Source: Erwinia tracheiphila (lineage in GTDB: Bacteria; Pseudomonadota; Gammaproteobacteria; Enterobacterales; Enterobacteriaceae). From it: DNA of 64,000 nt. The number at the start of each line of letters is the position of its first letter. Position 1 is the stretch's first letter. The DNA lies in contig NZ_CP089932.1 of assembly GCF_021365465.1 (NCBI RefSeq), positions 248,001 to 312,000 on the forward strand, given 5' to 3'. Below the pieces are notes generated by a model. It was not told where the DNA came from and ran no database searches. It saw only the letters and a program-made list of their open reading frames with translations. Below are positions 27,951-45,685 of the stretch, piece after piece. Made by a program: the position numbers and the translations under genes.

Positions 27951-28184
27951 TGCTCCGGCTGTTCGGGCAGGGACTGCCCAGCAATGCATTTTCCTGCGTT
28001 GCTCGCGGGAAATCGCATAAATAGCGGTACAGAGATCATGCCTGCATGCCGATAAAATTATTGCACGCATTAAATCCGGCCGACTGCCTGTAGTTAACGC
28101 AATTGTTGCGGACACCCACCTGCGCCTGAATGCTGTGCACCACGTTTGTGTCATGGTAACGATCACTGAGGTTAGAGATGCCTG

Positions 28185-29102
28185 ATGATTAGTCGTCGTC
28201 GGTTAATACTTGGAACCGGCGCTACTTTACTCGCGATATCTTCCGGGAGATTGTTTGCCCGTGAGGATATCATTCCTCTCTGGCAGGATGAGCCGCCGGG
28301 AGGGGGGGGGCCGAGCGGAGATCTGCACGTTTCTGCTAACGGCTCCTGGTCAAATATTGTGAGTCCGGCGATTCAGCGGTTTCAGCCCGCAAATTCGAAT
28401 GGATCGGCCGTGCTGATCGCGGCGGGTGGTGGCTATCGTTGGATCGGAATGGGGGGGGAAGCCTGGCCCGTGGCGCGTTGGTTAAATACGCGTGGTTTTA
28501 CGGTATACGTGCTGAGTTACCGTCTACCCCGCGAGAAATGGCGGGCAGGGCGACTGGCTCCTTTCCAGGATGCGCAGCGGGCGATAAAACTCGTGCGCGT
28601 GAGGGAACGTAATGTGCATCTGTTGGGCTTCTCTGCAGGAGGACATCTGATGGGCATGGTTGCTGCACGTCCGGACTTTGTTACTTATCAACCGCAGGAT
28701 TCGGTTGATAAGATCAAACCGCTGGTAGAAAGCGTCGCGCTGATTTACCCGGTTATTACGCTAGAGTCACCCTACACCCATACCAATACGCATTTTGAAT
28801 TGCTGGGATTAAATCCGTCCCCGGCTGATGAGGCAGGCTGGTCGGTAGAGAATTATGTTACACCCAAATTTCCGCCTTTATTTCTCGCACAGGCAGAAGA
28901 TGATCTTGTTTCTAGTCCCCATAACAGTCAGATCATGCATGACACCTGCCGGAAAATGGGTGTGCCAGTTGAACAGATCAAAATTACCCGTGGTGGGCAT
29001 GGTTTTGGTCTGGGCAAGGCGGGCAGTCCGGCAGCAATATGGGACGAAGCTTACGCAGTCTGGCTGGATACGCGAAGAAAGAAAGCAGGGACCATCGCAT
29101 AA
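28185..29102 (+). CDS. Exported alpha/beta hydrolase with poly-G tracts
   Basis: The 305-residue protein starts with a twin-arginine-type signal (MISRRRLILGTGATLLAIS, cleavage near FA-RE). The mature domain is an alpha/beta hydrolase of the BD-FAE/esterase-lipase type: VLIAAGGGYRWIGMGGEAWP (oxyanion loop), YVLSYRLP, nucleophile motif GFSAGG, the acid in AEDDLV and the histidine in GGHGFG. It probably acts on an ester such as an acylated carbohydrate in the periplasm. The coding sequence contains G9 (28302-28310) and G8 (28451-28458) tracts, so one-base slippage would switch it off. It is in frame here. Confidence 0.82.
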   Translation: MISRRRLILGTGATLLAISSGRLFAREDIIPLWQDEPPGGGGPSGDLHVSANGSWSNIVSPAIQRFQPANSNGSAVLIAAGGGYRWIGMGGEAWPVARWLNTRGFTVYVLSYRLPREKWRAGRLAPFQDAQRAIKLVRVRERNVHLLGFSAGGHLMGMVAARPDFVTYQPQDSVDKIKPLVESVALIYPVITLESPYTHTNTHFELLGLNPSPADEAGWSVENYVTPKFPPLFLAQAEDDLVSSPHNSQIMHDTCRKMGVPVEQIKITRGGHGFGLGKAGSPAAIWDEAYAVWLDTRRKKAGTIA

Positions 29103-29117
29103 CACGATGGCCTGGGG

Positions 29118-30071
29118 TTATTTTCTTAATCTCACCAAATCGACCGCATGGTTAACACTTTTGGTCATGATCAGGTTGGCTCTTTCACGAGTAGGAAGAA
29201 TATTTTCTCTTAAATTTAATAAGTTAATTTCGTTCCAAAGCTGGCTGGCCATCTGGGCTGCTTCTTCTTCTGGCAAAGTTGCATAGTGATGAAAGTAGGA
29301 ATCGGGATTGGTGAACGCACTTTGTCGGAATTTGAGGAAGCGATTTATATACCAACGCTGGAGCAACGCCTGTGGCGCATCCACGTAAATGGAAAAATCC
29401 ACAAAATCAGACACAAAAACATGATGCGGATCGTGTGGATAATCCATACCGCTTTGCAACACGTTCAACCCTTCCAGAATCAGAATATCCGGCTGCTGTA
29501 CAATTTTGTCACCACCGCTGATGACATCGTAAATCAGGTGTGAATAAACGGGTGCGGTGACTTGTGACGCGCCTGATTTCAGAGCGGAAACAAAATTAAC
29601 CAGACGGTGCATGTCATAGGACTGCGGAAAACCTTTTTTCTTCATCAGCCCCCGTTCTTTCAACACCTTGTTAGGATGTAGAAAACCGTCGGTGGTGATC
29701 AGCTCAACGCGGCGGTGCTCAGGCCAGCTGCTTAACAGAGCCTGTAAAACGCGTGCAGTGGTACTTTTCCCTACGGCGACGCTGCCTGCGATACTGATAA
29801 TGTAAGGGATTTTTTGACCGCTGGTACCCAGAAATTGTTCCAGCACAGCCTGGCGGCGCAAGTTCGAACTGATGTAGAAATTAAGCAGACGGGACAGCGG
29901 CAGATAGATCTCTGCCACTTCTTTAATCGACAAATCTTCGTTTATTCCCTCAAGACGCGCCACTTCTTGTTCACTCAAGGGCATGGGCACGGAATCACGC
30001 AGTGCAGCCCACTGTGCGCGGTCAAATTCAAGGTAAGGTGTGGTCACCAGCGGCGCTTTACTCATGTGCAT
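29118..30071 (-). CDS. coaA: CoaA, pantothenate kinase
   Basis: This 317-residue cytoplasmic enzyme phosphorylates pantothenate in the first committed step of coenzyme A synthesis. The P-loop is GSVAVGKS (residues 96-103) followed by [40 protein letters not shown] and [14 protein letters not shown] match the type I kinase. The length is close to E. coli CoaA (316). An alternative start two codons later (MSKAP) is equally possible. In E. coli birA precedes coaA; here no birA is found upstream. Confidence 0.96.
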   Translation of the reverse strand: MHMSKAPLVTTPYLEFDRAQWAALRDSVPMPLSEQEVARLEGINEDLSIKEVAEIYLPLSRLLNFYISSNLRRQAVLEQFLGTSGQKIPYIISIAGSVAVGKSTTARVLQALLSSWPEHRRVELITTDGFLHPNKVLKERGLMKKKGFPQSYDMHRLVNFVSALKSGASQVTAPVYSHLIYDVISGGDKIVQQPDILILEGLNVLQSGMDYPHDPHHVFVSDFVDFSIYVDAPQALLQRWYINRFLKFRQSAFTNPDSYFHHYATLPEEEAAQMASQLWNEINLLNLRENILPTRERANLIMTKSVNHAVDLVRLRK

Positions 30072-31130
30072 GCTTCTGCCAGCAAGAATTTACCCGTTGT
30101 AGCATTAAGGTGTGGGAAGACAACAAAACGCACTCTCCTTGCGCATCAAATCAGGAAAATTTCAGAAAACAATGCGCAGGAGATTACCACCAGAAAGGCC
30201 GTAACCAGAAGGAAAAATAAAATCGGTGAACGCAAACGTAACGCCGCCACATTTATTAAAAATTTAGTGGGTCATCGCCCGGATAGCCCGAGCAATGTGC
30301 AGTGACCTTATAGTTGCAGATGACCGCCGCGTTTGAATACGCATCCGGGCGACAGAAAAAATCAGTCAATTCCCCAGGCAACCATAGCCCTGAGGGCGGT
30401 AAGCTGCTTCAGCTACGCTCCCAGAGGAACTATTGAGATAAATGAGGCCTGAGATTGAATGCTTCCCGACCGACCACAATGATTGGCTTTTCCCCGTATT
30501 CAGACACCGTACGCGATCATCAACCCGGGCTTGATAAACTTCAGCGCGATGTCGTCCCGCAGGCTTCATACAGATTGCCATCTGAACGTGGTCGCTAAGT
30601 CCTTACTCATGACGGGCAATCAACACTTTACACTCTCCCTTAACCCGCAAGGTTCACAGGCTGTGAAAAAAGATTTCAGCCAATGCCTGAGAGATACGCT
30701 GTCGTCCACCCTCGTCGTGAGTGACTACATTTCATCATTATGTCGACGGATCATTTCGGCAAACACACAGAGTGTCCGTATAAACAGGATGATTTTCTTA
30801 CGGAGTGCCCCACTGATGGCTGCTGGAATGCGAGGTAATAAGATTTGGAACATCATCGGTAGCTTCGTAATTGCATAGTGATGCAAGTGCTGATGGAAAA
30901 ATACACGATGAATGGTAAAATGGTAAAAGGATTTCAGTGGTGCAAAATTTAAGCTTCAGTGTCAGTCGGCAGGAAAAGACGTTTACTTTTTCCGCCTCAG
31001 GTTGTGGGTCGAGAATGCAGTAATAAAGGTTAAGATGGTGATTAATTGAACGTAATACACGGCAGCGAATGGCAACTTGCGGAAAATTGCACAAATAACC
31101 GTCATAAAAACATTTATCGCAATTTTTTTG
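30072..31130. other. Gene-poor region between coaA and the tRNA cluster
   Basis: About 1.06 kb holds no gene that can be recognised. Several open frames up to 163 codons exist but lack family motifs, ribosome sites or consistent codon use. birA, which sits here in E. coli, is absent; no remnant of it was identified. Confidence 0.55.
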
Positions 31131-31159
31131 TTGCATCATGCCGCCGCTCTTCCTAGAAT
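31131..31159 (+). promoter_or_regulatory. Promoter of the tRNA-tufB operon
   Basis: TTGCAT (31131-31136) and TAGAAT (31154-31159) are spaced by 17 bases, followed by GCGCG, a GC-rich discriminator typical of stringently controlled tRNA promoters. The first tRNA starts 15 bases after the -10 box. The same boxes occur in front of E. coli thrU. Confidence 0.8.
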
Positions 31160-31173
31160 GCGCGTCACTTGAT

Positions 31174-31249
<76 letters not shown>

Positions 31250-31261
31250 TCAAGTACCCCG

Positions 31262-31346
<85 letters not shown>

Positions 31347-31493
31347 TTTCGACCCGGACTTTAGGGTTGGAAATGCTGATTTTAGACTGAGCACAGTCGG
31401 AGTCATCAAGCATATGCGGGTTGACTCGAATAATAAGGGTTACCTCTTGTTATTCACAAGCTACAGACAGAACAGGTAGCCGAGTTCCAGGAT

Positions 31494-31568
<75 letters not shown>

Positions 31569-31574
31569 AGCCGT

Positions 31575-31650
31575 GCTGATATGGCTCAGTTGGTAGAGCG
31601 CACCCTTGGTAAGGGTGAGGTCCCCAGTTCGACTCTGGGTATCAGCACCA
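31575..31650 (+). tRNA. thrT: tRNA-Thr (GGT)
   Basis: 76 nt with encoded CCA. The acceptor stem GCTGATA pairs with TATCAGC; the anticodon loop TTGGTAA carries GGT. It is the last tRNA before tufB and is cotranscribed with it. Confidence 0.97.
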
Positions 31651-31727
31651 CCTCTACATCTCCCTCCCTGATTCTTCTCTGTACGTTGAAATTCAACAGT
31701 TCAGGCAATGCCTGGTTGATGTGGTGA

Positions 31728-32948
<1,221 letters not shown>

Positions 32949-32982
32949 TCGCTGATAATATTTGACGCGACGCACTTGAAGA

Positions 32983-33006
32983 GGGCATCATTTGATGCCC
33001 TTTTTG
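32983..33006 (+). terminator. Intrinsic terminator after tufB
   Basis: GGGCATCA-TT-TGATGCCC forms an 8-bp perfect stem followed by TTTTTG, a textbook Rho-independent terminator that separates tufB from secE-nusG. Confidence 0.92.
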
Positions 33007-33300
33007 CACGCTGTAACATAGAACTTGGCTCATCAGTGATTTCCATCAAATAATCATTGCTGAGGCGGGCTCTGTTGTACGGCGTTGAACCTGACAAGTT
33101 TTATGTTGCATAAATAATGGTCACTGGATGATTTCCGGGCGCGGAACCTGGTATGCGAGCGACGAAATTAACAGAACCTGCAGCTTTGCAACCTGAAAGA
33201 TAAAGGGATATGCCGAGTTTCGCCTGACAGCATCATTCGGTTCGGTTGCTCCCGTTTACGAGGGCAAAATAGTTTCTGGTTTATTGTGGCAGGTTGGTTT

Positions 33301-33684
33301 ATGAGTGCTAATACCGAAGCTCAAGGGAGCGGGCGTGGCCTGGAGGTAATTAAATGGCTGGTTGTTGCGGTGCTGCTGATTGCGGCCATTGTTGGTAACT
33401 ACTTTTACCGTGATATTACTCTCCCACTGCGTGCGCTTGCTGTGGTTATCCTGATTGCGGCAGCAGGCGGCATTGCGCTCCTGACGGCAAAAGGCAAGTC
33501 AACGCTGGCGTTTGCCAGTGAAGCTCGCACTGAAGTTCGTAAAGTCATCTGGCCGACCCGTCAGGAAACGTTGCACACCACGTTAATCGTAGCCGCGGTA
33601 ACTGCCGTGATGTCACTGATTCTGTGGGGGCTGGATGGTATTCTGGTCCGCCTGGTCTCGTTTATTACTGGCCTGAGGTTCTGA
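33301..33684 (+). CDS. secE: SecE, preprotein translocase subunit
   Basis: The start at ATG 33301 gives 127 residues, identical in length to E. coli SecE. Three membrane helices are visible: [39 protein letters not shown] and [19 protein letters not shown]. The conserved cytoplasmic segment [20 protein letters not shown] precedes the essential third helix. It clamps SecY in the translocase. nusG begins one base after its stop, the usual operon. Confidence 0.97.
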   Translation: MSANTEAQGSGRGLEVIKWLVVAVLLIAAIVGNYFYRDITLPLRALAVVILIAAAGGIALLTAKGKSTLAFASEARTEVRKVIWPTRQETLHTTLIVAAVTAVMSLILWGLDGILVRLVSFITGLRF

Positions 33685-33685
33685 G

Positions 33686-34231
33686 ATGTCTGAAGTTCCA
33701 AAGAAGCGCTGGTACGTCGTTCAGGCGTTTTCCGGTTTTGAAGGCCGCGTAGCCCAGTCGCTGCGCGAGCATATCAAGTTACATAACATGGAAGAGCTTT
33801 TTGGCGAAGTCATGGTGCCAACCGAAGAAGTGGTTGAGATCCGTGGTGGCCAGCGTCGCAAAAGCGAGCGTAAGTTCTTCCCAGGCTATGTTCTGGTACA
33901 GATGGTCATGAACGATTCAAGTTGGCATCTGGTGCGTAGCGTGCCGCGAGTTATGGGTTTCATTGGTGGCACCTCCGATCGCCCGGCACCTGTCAGCGAT
34001 AAAGAAGTCGATTCGATCATGAACCGCTTGCAGTCTGCCGGTGACAAGCCACGTCCTAAAACACTGTTTGAACCCGGTGAAATGGTGCGCGTTAGCGATG
34101 GTCCATTTGCAGATTTCAACGGTGTGGTTGAAGAAGTTGATTACGAGAAAAGCCGCCTGAAAGTGTCCGTTTCCATATTTGGCCGTGCGACGCCGGTGGA
34201 GCTGGACTTTGGACAGGTAGAAAAAGGCTGA
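33686..34231 (+). CDS. nusG: NusG, transcription elongation/termination factor
   Basis: The 181-residue factor has the NGN domain ([47 protein letters not shown]) and a C-terminal KOW domain ([20 protein letters not shown]). It binds RNA polymerase to suppress pausing, and links it to Rho or to ribosomal S10. The length equals E. coli NusG. It is followed by a strong terminator before the rplK promoter region. Confidence 0.98.
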   Translation: MSEVPKKRWYVVQAFSGFEGRVAQSLREHIKLHNMEELFGEVMVPTEEVVEIRGGQRRKSERKFFPGYVLVQMVMNDSSWHLVRSVPRVMGFIGGTSDRPAPVSDKEVDSIMNRLQSAGDKPRPKTLFEPGEMVRVSDGPFADFNGVVEEVDYEKSRLKVSVSIFGRATPVELDFGQVEKG

Positions 34232-34301
34232 TCGCCTGTTTTTCAAGAGTCATATCACCAGTACTATTGCCCTTTTCTGGAGTGAAGAGCGGTTGCAGAA
34301 G

Positions 34302-34341
34302 GCGCGAAATTGCAATACAATTTCGCGCATTTTGTTTTATG
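34302..34341 (+). terminator. Intrinsic terminator after nusG
   Basis: GCGCGAAATTG-CAATA-CAATTTCGCGC is an 11-bp perfect stem followed by ATTTTGTTTT. It ends the secE-nusG transcript. Confidence 0.88.
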
Positions 34342-34367
34342 TGCGGTTTCAGCACGTAAAATATTAA

Positions 34368-35552
<1,185 letters not shown>

Positions 35553-35617
35553 TCTGCTTTACCCGGGCGAAAGTTTCGACTAGAATCTTCCGCCCATTGT
35601 TCTGTTAACATACAGAA

Positions 35618-35747
35618 CCTCTGATTGGGTTGTTCGTGCTGAGACGAGCCTGCAAAGAATGAATCGCCAGGAGCATAGTTCACTATGTGACTGGTGTGAG
35701 CGAAGGCAGCTAACGAAGTAACAGCACAAATGACGACGAATCAGAGG
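35618..35747. repeat. ERIC/IRU palindromic repeat in the rplA-rplJ spacer
   Basis: The 130-bp unit begins CCTCTGATT and ends AATCAGAGG, forming terminal inverted repeats. The centre (GAATCGCCAGGAGCATAG, then TGTGACTGGTGTGAGCGAAGGCAGC) matches the conserved ERIC core on which the ERIC PCR primers are based. The E. coli rplA-rplJ spacer lacks it. Transcribed read-through RNA would fold into a long hairpin. Confidence 0.85.
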
Positions 35748-35978
35748 AATTTTCGGTTGGAGCCTGGCCTTATCCAGGCCTCCGTCCAAGACCGCAGGTG
35801 TGAAACGAAAAGGTAACACTTAATTTCCTGCGTAGACGGTGACAGAACCTGAAGAATATTTTTATAGTCTTTGCTGGATTCTGCTCACCGTGTTTAGCGC
35901 CTGTCTCGGGAAACTGCATTCAGGCGAAGTGAGTTCCGGAGAAATTCATCTCCGGCCAAAATCCAGGAGCAAAAGCTA
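35748..35978 (+). promoter_or_regulatory. rplJ promoter and L10-binding leader
   Basis: The stretch GGTTGGAGCCTGGCC...ATCCAGGCCTCCGTCC and CCTGCGTAGACGGTGACAG is very close to the E. coli region just before rplJ. There the L10-(L12)4 complex binds the leader mRNA and represses rplJL. A Shine-Dalgarno CAGGAGC precedes the rplJ ATG. Confidence 0.75.
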
Positions 35979-36476
35979 ATGGCATTAAATCTTCAAGACA
36001 AACAAGCGATTGTTGCTGAAGTCAGCGAAGTAGCCAAAGGTGCGCTGTCTGCGGTCGTTGCGGATTCTCGTGGCGTCACCGTAGATAAAATGACTGAACT
36101 GCGTAAAGCAGGTCGTGAAGCTGGCGTTTACATGCGTGTTGTTCGCAACACCCTGCTGCGCCGCGTCGTTGAAGGAACTCAGTTCGAGATCCTGAAAGAC
36201 ACGTTTGTTGGTCCGACCCTGATTGCATATTCTTTAGAACACCCGGGTGCTGCTGCTCGTTTGTTCAAAGAGTTCGCGAAAGCGAATGCAAAATTTGAGG
36301 TCAAAGCTGCGGCCTTTGAAGGTGAGCTGATCAGTGCGGCCAATATTGACCGTCTGGCCACGCTGCCGACTTACGAAGAAGCACTTGCACGTCTGATGTC
36401 GACCATGAAAGAAGCCGCTGCAGGCAAACTGGTCCGCACTCTGGCAGCCGTTCGCGACGCCAAAGATGCAGCATAA
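35979..36476 (+). CDS. rplJ: Ribosomal protein L10
   Basis: The 165-residue protein ([20 protein letters not shown]) anchors L7/L12 dimers to the ribosome and is the translational repressor of its own operon. Conserved [20 protein letters not shown] and VVRNTLLRR segments are present; the C-terminal helix that binds L7/L12 dimers is intact. Length equals E. coli L10. Confidence 0.98.
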   Translation: MALNLQDKQAIVAEVSEVAKGALSAVVADSRGVTVDKMTELRKAGREAGVYMRVVRNTLLRRVVEGTQFEILKDTFVGPTLIAYSLEHPGAAARLFKEFAKANAKFEVKAAAFEGELISAANIDRLATLPTYEEALARLMSTMKEAAAGKLVRTLAAVRDAKDAA

Positions 36477-36524
36477 TTGCGCATTTTTGTCTGTTGCATT
36501 TGCTAACGTATAAACTATTTCTGA

Positions 36525-36908
<384 letters not shown>

Positions 36909-36961
36909 GCCAACCTTTCAGGTTGCAGCTTGATTAATCCGCGAGGGTGACTCAGGCTGAT

Positions 36962-36992
36962 GGCTGGTGACTTCTCGGTCACCAGCCTTTTT
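36962..36992 (+). terminator. rplL-rpoB attenuator
   Basis: GGCTGGTGA (36962-36970) pairs perfectly with TCACCAGCC (36979-36987), followed by TTTTT. In E. coli this partial terminator lets only a minority of polymerases continue into rpoBC, which sets the ribosomal protein to polymerase ratio. Confidence 0.88.
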
Positions 36993-37248
36993 GCGCTCTA
37001 AAGCATCAATGACGTTTCACACTGTTTAGTTATTGATTTTCTTAATATTTTTTTCTATCGACGACTTAATATACTGCTTTCCTGCATGGACCCTCTGTCC
37101 AGACAAAAGCAATGAAATGATTTAAGCGTGATAGACAGAGGTATTACAAAAGGCACACTGTCTTTTGCAAGACACAAAACAGCGTTGCATGAACTGTCCC
37201 GCCTGGACGGACAGAAAGGTTCTACTTTTCAGCGAGCTGAGGAACCCA

Positions 37249-40200
37249 ATGGTTTACTCCTATACCGAGAAAAAACGCATTCGTAAGGATTTTGGAAAAC
37301 GTCCACAAGTTCTGGACATTCCATATCTGCTTTCTATCCAGCTTGACTCGTTCCAGAAATTCATCGAGCAAGATCCGGAAGGTCAATACGGTCTGGAAGC
37401 GGCATTCCGTTCCGTGTTTCCAATTCAAAGCTACAGCGGCAATTCTGAGCTGCAATATGTCAGCTACCGTTTAGGCGAACCTGTATTTGATGTGAAAGAG
37501 TGTCAGATTCGTGGCGTCACGTTCTCTGCTCCTCTGCGTGTAAAATTGCGCCTGGTGATCTACGAGCGCGAAGCGCCGGAAGGCACCGTTAAAGACATTA
37601 AAGAACAAGAAGTCTACATGGGTGAAATTCCACTTATGACGGACAACGGTACTTTCGTCATCAACGGTACAGAACGCGTTATCGTTTCCCAGCTGCATCG
37701 TAGCCCCGGTGTTTTCTTTGATAGCGATAAGGGTAAAACCCACTCATCGGGTAAAGTGCTGTATAACGCACGCATTATCCCCTACCGTGGTTCCTGGCTG
37801 GACTTTGAGTTCGATCCAAAAGATAACCTGTTTGTCCGTATTGACCGTCGCCGCAAGCTGCCTGCGACCATCATCCTGCGCGCGCTGAACTACACCACTG
37901 AGCAGATCCTTGACCTGTTCTTTGACAAAATCGTGTATGAAATTCGCGACAACAAGCTGCAGATGGAGCTGGTGCCTGAGCGCCTGCGTGGTGAGACCGC
38001 CTCTTTTGATATCGAGTCCAATGGAACGGTATACGTAGAAAAAGGCCGTCGCATTACTGCACGTCACATTCGTCAGCTGGAAAAAGATGGTGTTGAGCAC
38101 ATCGAAGTACCGGTTGAATACATCGCGGGTAAAGTCGTCGCTAAAGACTACATCGACGAAAATACCGGCGAGCTGATCGTTGCCGCTAACATGGATCTGT
38201 CGCTGGACCTGCTGGCGAAACTCAGCCAGTCCGGCCACAAGCGTATTGAAACGCTGTTCACCAACGATCTGGACCACGGTCCGTATATTTCTGAAACCGT
38301 TCGCGTCGATCCAACCAGTGACCGCCTGAGCGCGCTGGTTGAGATCTACCGCATGATGCGCCCTGGCGAACCGCCAACGCGTGAAGCGGCTGAAAACCTG
38401 TTCGAAAACCTGTTCTTCTCTGAAGACCGCTACGATCTGTCTGCGGTTGGTCGTATGAAGTTCAACCGTTCCCTGCTGCGCGACGAGATCGAAGGTTCCG
38501 GTATCCTGAGCAAAGACGACATCATTGATGTGATGAAAAAGCTCATCGGTATCCGTAACGGCATTGGCGAAGTGGATGATATTGACCACCTCGGCAACCG
38601 TCGTATCCGTTCCGTCGGCGAGATGGCTGAAAACCAGTTCCGCGTAGGTCTGGTTCGTGTTGAGCGCGCGGTGAAAGAGCGTCTGTCCCTGGGCGACCTG
38701 GACACTCTGATGCCTCAGGATATGATCAACGCCAAGCCAATCTCTGCCGCAGTGAAAGAGTTCTTTGGTTCCAGCCAGCTGTCACAGTTTATGGACCAGA
38801 ACAACCCACTGTCTGAGATTACGCACAAGCGTCGTATCTTTGCACTTGGTCCGGGCGGTCTGACGCGTGAGCGTGCAGGCTTTGAAGTTCGAGACGTTCA
38901 CCCGACTCACTACGGTCGCGTGTGCCCAATCGAAACCCCTGAAGGTCCAAACATCGGTCTGATCAACTCCCTGTCCGTGTACGCACAGACCAACGAGTAC
39001 GGTTTCCTGGAAACCCCATACCGCCGCGTTCGCGACGGCGTGGTGACCGACGAAATTCATTACCTCTCTGCCATTGAAGAGGGTAACTACGTTATCGCTC
39101 AGGCGAACACCAACCTCGACGACGAAGGTCACTTCGTGGACGATCTGGTGACCTGCCGCAGCAAAGGCGAATCAAGTCTGTTTAGCCGAGATCAGGTTGA
39201 CTACATGGACGTTTCCACCCAGCAGGTGGTTTCCGTCGGGGCAAGCCTGATCCCGTTCCTGGAACACGATGACGCCAACCGCGCATTGATGGGTGCAAAC
39301 ATGCAACGTCAGGCGGTTCCAACGCTGCGTGCTGATAAGCCGCTGGTTGGTACCGGTATGGAACGCGCGGTAGCGGTTGACTCCGGTGTGACCGCCGTCG
39401 CGAAACGTGGTGGTACCATTCAGTACGTTGATGCATCCCGTATCGTTATCAAAGTTAACGAAGACGAAATGTACCCGGGCGAAGCCGGTATCGACATCTA
39501 TAACCTGACCAAATACACCCGTTCCAACCAGAACACCTGTATCAACCAGATGCCATGTGTCAACCTGGGGGAGCCAGTTGAACGTGATGATGTGCTGGCT
39601 GATGGTCCTTCTACGGATCTCGGCGAACTGGCACTGGGTCAGAACATGCGCGTCGCGTTCATGCCGTGGAACGGCTACAACTTCGAAGACTCCATTCTCG
39701 TCTCCGAGCGAGTGGTACAGGAAGATCGTTTCACCACTATCCACATCCAGGAACTGGCGTGTGTGTCTCGTGACACCAAGTTGGGGCCGGAAGAGATCAC
39801 TGCTGACATCCCGAACGTGGGTGAAGCTGCGCTCTCTAAACTGGATGAATCCGGTATCGTGTATATCGGCGCGGAAGTGACCGGTGGCGACATTCTGGTG
39901 GGTAAGGTAACGCCGAAAGGTGAAACCCAGCTGACCCCAGAAGAGAAGCTGCTGCGTGCGATCTTCGGTGAGAAAGCGTCTGATGTTAAAGACTCTTCTC
40001 TGCGCGTGCCAAATGGCGTGTCTGGTACCGTTATTGATGTGCAGGTCTTTACCCGCGATGGCGTGGAAAAAGACAAGCGCGCGCTGGAAATCGAAGAGAT
40101 GCAGCTCAAGCAGGCGAAAAAAGACCTGTCTGAAGAATTGCAAATCCTCGAAGCGGGCCTGTTCAGCCGTATTCACTACCTGCTGGTTTCCGGCGGCGTG

Positions 40201-41277
40201 GAAGCGGAAAAACTGGATAATCTGCCACGCGAGCGCTGGCTGGAACTCGGTCTGACCGACGAAGAGAAGCAAAATCAGCTGGAGCAGCTGGCAGAGCAGT
40301 ACGACGAGCTGAAGCATGAGTTTGAGAAAAAACTTGATGCGAAACGCCGCAAAATCACCCAGGGCGATGACCTGGCACCGGGCGTGCTGAAAATCGTAAA
40401 AGTGTATCTGGCCGTTAAACGTCAGATCCAGCCGGGTGACAAAATGGCAGGTCGTCACGGTAACAAGGGTGTTATCTCTAAGATCAACCCGATCGAAGAC
40501 ATGCCTTATGATGAAAACGGCACGCCGGTAGACATCGTACTGAACCCGCTGGGCGTACCTTCACGTATGAACATTGGTCAGATTCTGGAAACCCACCTGG
40601 GTATGGCAGCGAAAGGCATTGGCGAGAAAATCAACACGATGCTTAAGCAGCAGGAAGAAGTGGCCAAACTGCGTGAGTTCATCCAGCGCGCCTACGATCT
40701 GGGCACTGACGTGCGTCAGAAAGTTGACCTGTCTACTTTCTCTGATGAAGAAGTCCTGCGTCTGGCAGAAAACCTGAAGAAAGGGATGCCGATTGCCACG
40801 CCAGTGTTCGACGGCGCGAAAGAAAGCGAAATCAAAGAGCTGCTGCAGCTCGGCGGCCTGCCTTCTTCCGGTCAGATCACTCTGTTCGATGGTCGCACCG
40901 GCGAACAGTTCGAGCGTCAGGTTACCGTGGGCTACATGTACATGCTGAAACTCAACCACTTAGTGGATGATAAAATGCATGCACGTTCTACCGGTTCCTA
41001 CAGCCTGGTGACTCAGCAGCCGCTGGGTGGTAAGGCGCAGTTCGGTGGACAGCGTTTTGGTGAGATGGAAGTGTGGGCGCTGGAAGCATACGGTGCCGCT
41101 TATACCCTGCAGGAAATGCTGACCGTGAAGTCTGATGACGTGAACGGCCGTACCAAGATGTATAAAAACATCGTTGACGGCAACCATCAGATGGAACCAG
41201 GCATGCCGGAATCCTTCAACGTACTGTTGAAAGAGATCCGCTCGCTGGGTATTAACATCGAGCTGGAAGACGAGTAA
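37249..41277 (+). CDS. rpoB: RNA polymerase beta subunit, with Ser531Phe
   Basis: The start [19 protein letters not shown] at 37249 gives 1,342 residues as in E. coli; upstream in-frame sequence is not conserved. The catalytic subunit keeps all fork-loop and active-site blocks ([52 protein letters not shown]). In the rifampicin pocket (residues about 507-572) the sequence reads [20 protein letters not shown] and then [10 protein letters not shown]. Codon 531 (38839-38841) is TTT for Phe where the conserved residue is Ser (TCT in most relatives). S531F is a known rifampicin-resistance change in E. coli. rpoC follows after 75 bases. Confidence 0.97.
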   Translation: MVYSYTEKKRIRKDFGKRPQVLDIPYLLSIQLDSFQKFIEQDPEGQYGLEAAFRSVFPIQSYSGNSELQYVSYRLGEPVFDVKECQIRGVTFSAPLRVKLRLVIYEREAPEGTVKDIKEQEVYMGEIPLMTDNGTFVINGTERVIVSQLHRSPGVFFDSDKGKTHSSGKVLYNARIIPYRGSWLDFEFDPKDNLFVRIDRRRKLPATIILRALNYTTEQILDLFFDKIVYEIRDNKLQMELVPERLRGETASFDIESNGTVYVEKGRRITARHIRQLEKDGVEHIEVPVEYIAGKVVAKDYIDENTGELIVAANMDLSLDLLAKLSQSGHKRIETLFTNDLDHGPYISETVRVDPTSDRLSALVEIYRMMRPGEPPTREAAENLFENLFFSEDRYDLSAVGRMKFNRSLLRDEIEGSGILSKDDIIDVMKKLIGIRNGIGEVDDIDHLGNRRIRSVGEMAENQFRVGLVRVERAVKERLSLGDLDTLMPQDMINAKPISAAVKEFFGSSQLSQFMDQNNPLSEITHKRRIFALGPGGLTRERAGFEVRDVHPTHYGRVCPIETPEGPNIGLINSLSVYAQTNEYGFLETPYRRVRDGVVTDEIHYLSAIEEGNYVIAQANTNLDDEGHFVDDLVTCRSKGESSLFSRDQVDYMDVSTQQVVSVGASLIPFLEHDDANRALMGANMQRQAVPTLRADKPLVGTGMERAVAVDSGVTAVAKRGGTIQYVDASRIVIKVNEDEMYPGEAGIDIYNLTKYTRSNQNTCINQMPCVNLGEPVERDDVLADGPSTDLGELALGQNMRVAFMPWNGYNFEDSILVSERVVQEDRFTTIHIQELACVSRDTKLGPEEITADIPNVGEAALSKLDESGIVYIGAEVTGGDILVGKVTPKGETQLTPEEKLLRAIFGEKASDVKDSSLRVPNGVSGTVIDVQVFTRDGVEKDKRALEIEEMQLKQAKKDLSEELQILEAGLFSRIHYLLVSGGVEAEKLDNLPRERWLELGLTDEEKQNQLEQLAEQYDELKHEFEKKLDAKRRKITQGDDLAPGVLKIVKVYLAVKRQIQPGDKMAGRHGNKGVISKINPIEDMPYDENGTPVDIVLNPLGVPSRMNIGQILETHLGMAAKGIGEKINTMLKQQEEVAKLREFIQRAYDLGTDVRQKVDLSTFSDEEVLRLAENLKKGMPIATPVFDGAKESEIKELLQLGGLPSSGQITLFDGRTGEQFERQVTVGYMYMLKLNHLVDDKMHARSTGSYSLVTQQPLGGKAQFGGQRFGEMEVWALEAYGAAYTLQEMLTVKSDDVNGRTKMYKNIVDGNHQMEPGMPESFNVLLKEIRSLGINIELEDE

Positions 41278-41352
41278 GCACTCGCATTTGTACTGGTTAC
41301 AGCACGCTCTTCCGGGCGTGCTGAGAAGTCTCACTCCGACGGGAGCTAATCC

Positions 41353-45573
<4,221 letters not shown>

Positions 45574-45595
45574 TCATCGTTGGCACAATGTAAAA

Positions 45596-45615
45596 AACCG
45601 CTCTTCGGGGCGGTT
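45596..45615 (+). terminator. UUCG-loop hairpin directly after rpoC
   Basis: AACCGCTC-TTCG-GGGCGGTT is an 8-bp stem with a stable UUCG tetraloop, located 23 bases after the rpoC stop. No T tract follows, so it may be a stabilising or Rho-assisted end rather than a classic terminator. Confidence 0.55.
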
Positions 45616-45632
45616 AATGAGATGGTCCCCAC

Positions 45633-45670
45633 CCCCCTGTGAGCGCTACGCTGACAGGGGGTTTTTCTTT
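45633..45670 (+). terminator. Intrinsic terminator downstream of rpoC
   Basis: CCCCCTGT (45633-45640) pairs with ACAGGGGG (45654-45661), followed by TTTTTCTTT. It may be the operon terminator or part of the IS110 element's non-coding end. Confidence 0.75.
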
Positions 45671-45685
45671 CTGGGGAAGGCCATC

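Noticed and set aside
29814..30305. 163-codon plus-strand ORF overlapping the coaA 5' end
   Set aside because: Mostly antisense to coaA, with no motifs; the remainder is spacer.
39172..40458. Long minus-strand ORF (428 codons) opposite rpoB, and similar antisense ORFs in rpoB/rpoC and kdpB
   Set aside because: They are shadows of highly codon-biased genes, with no motifs or start signals.
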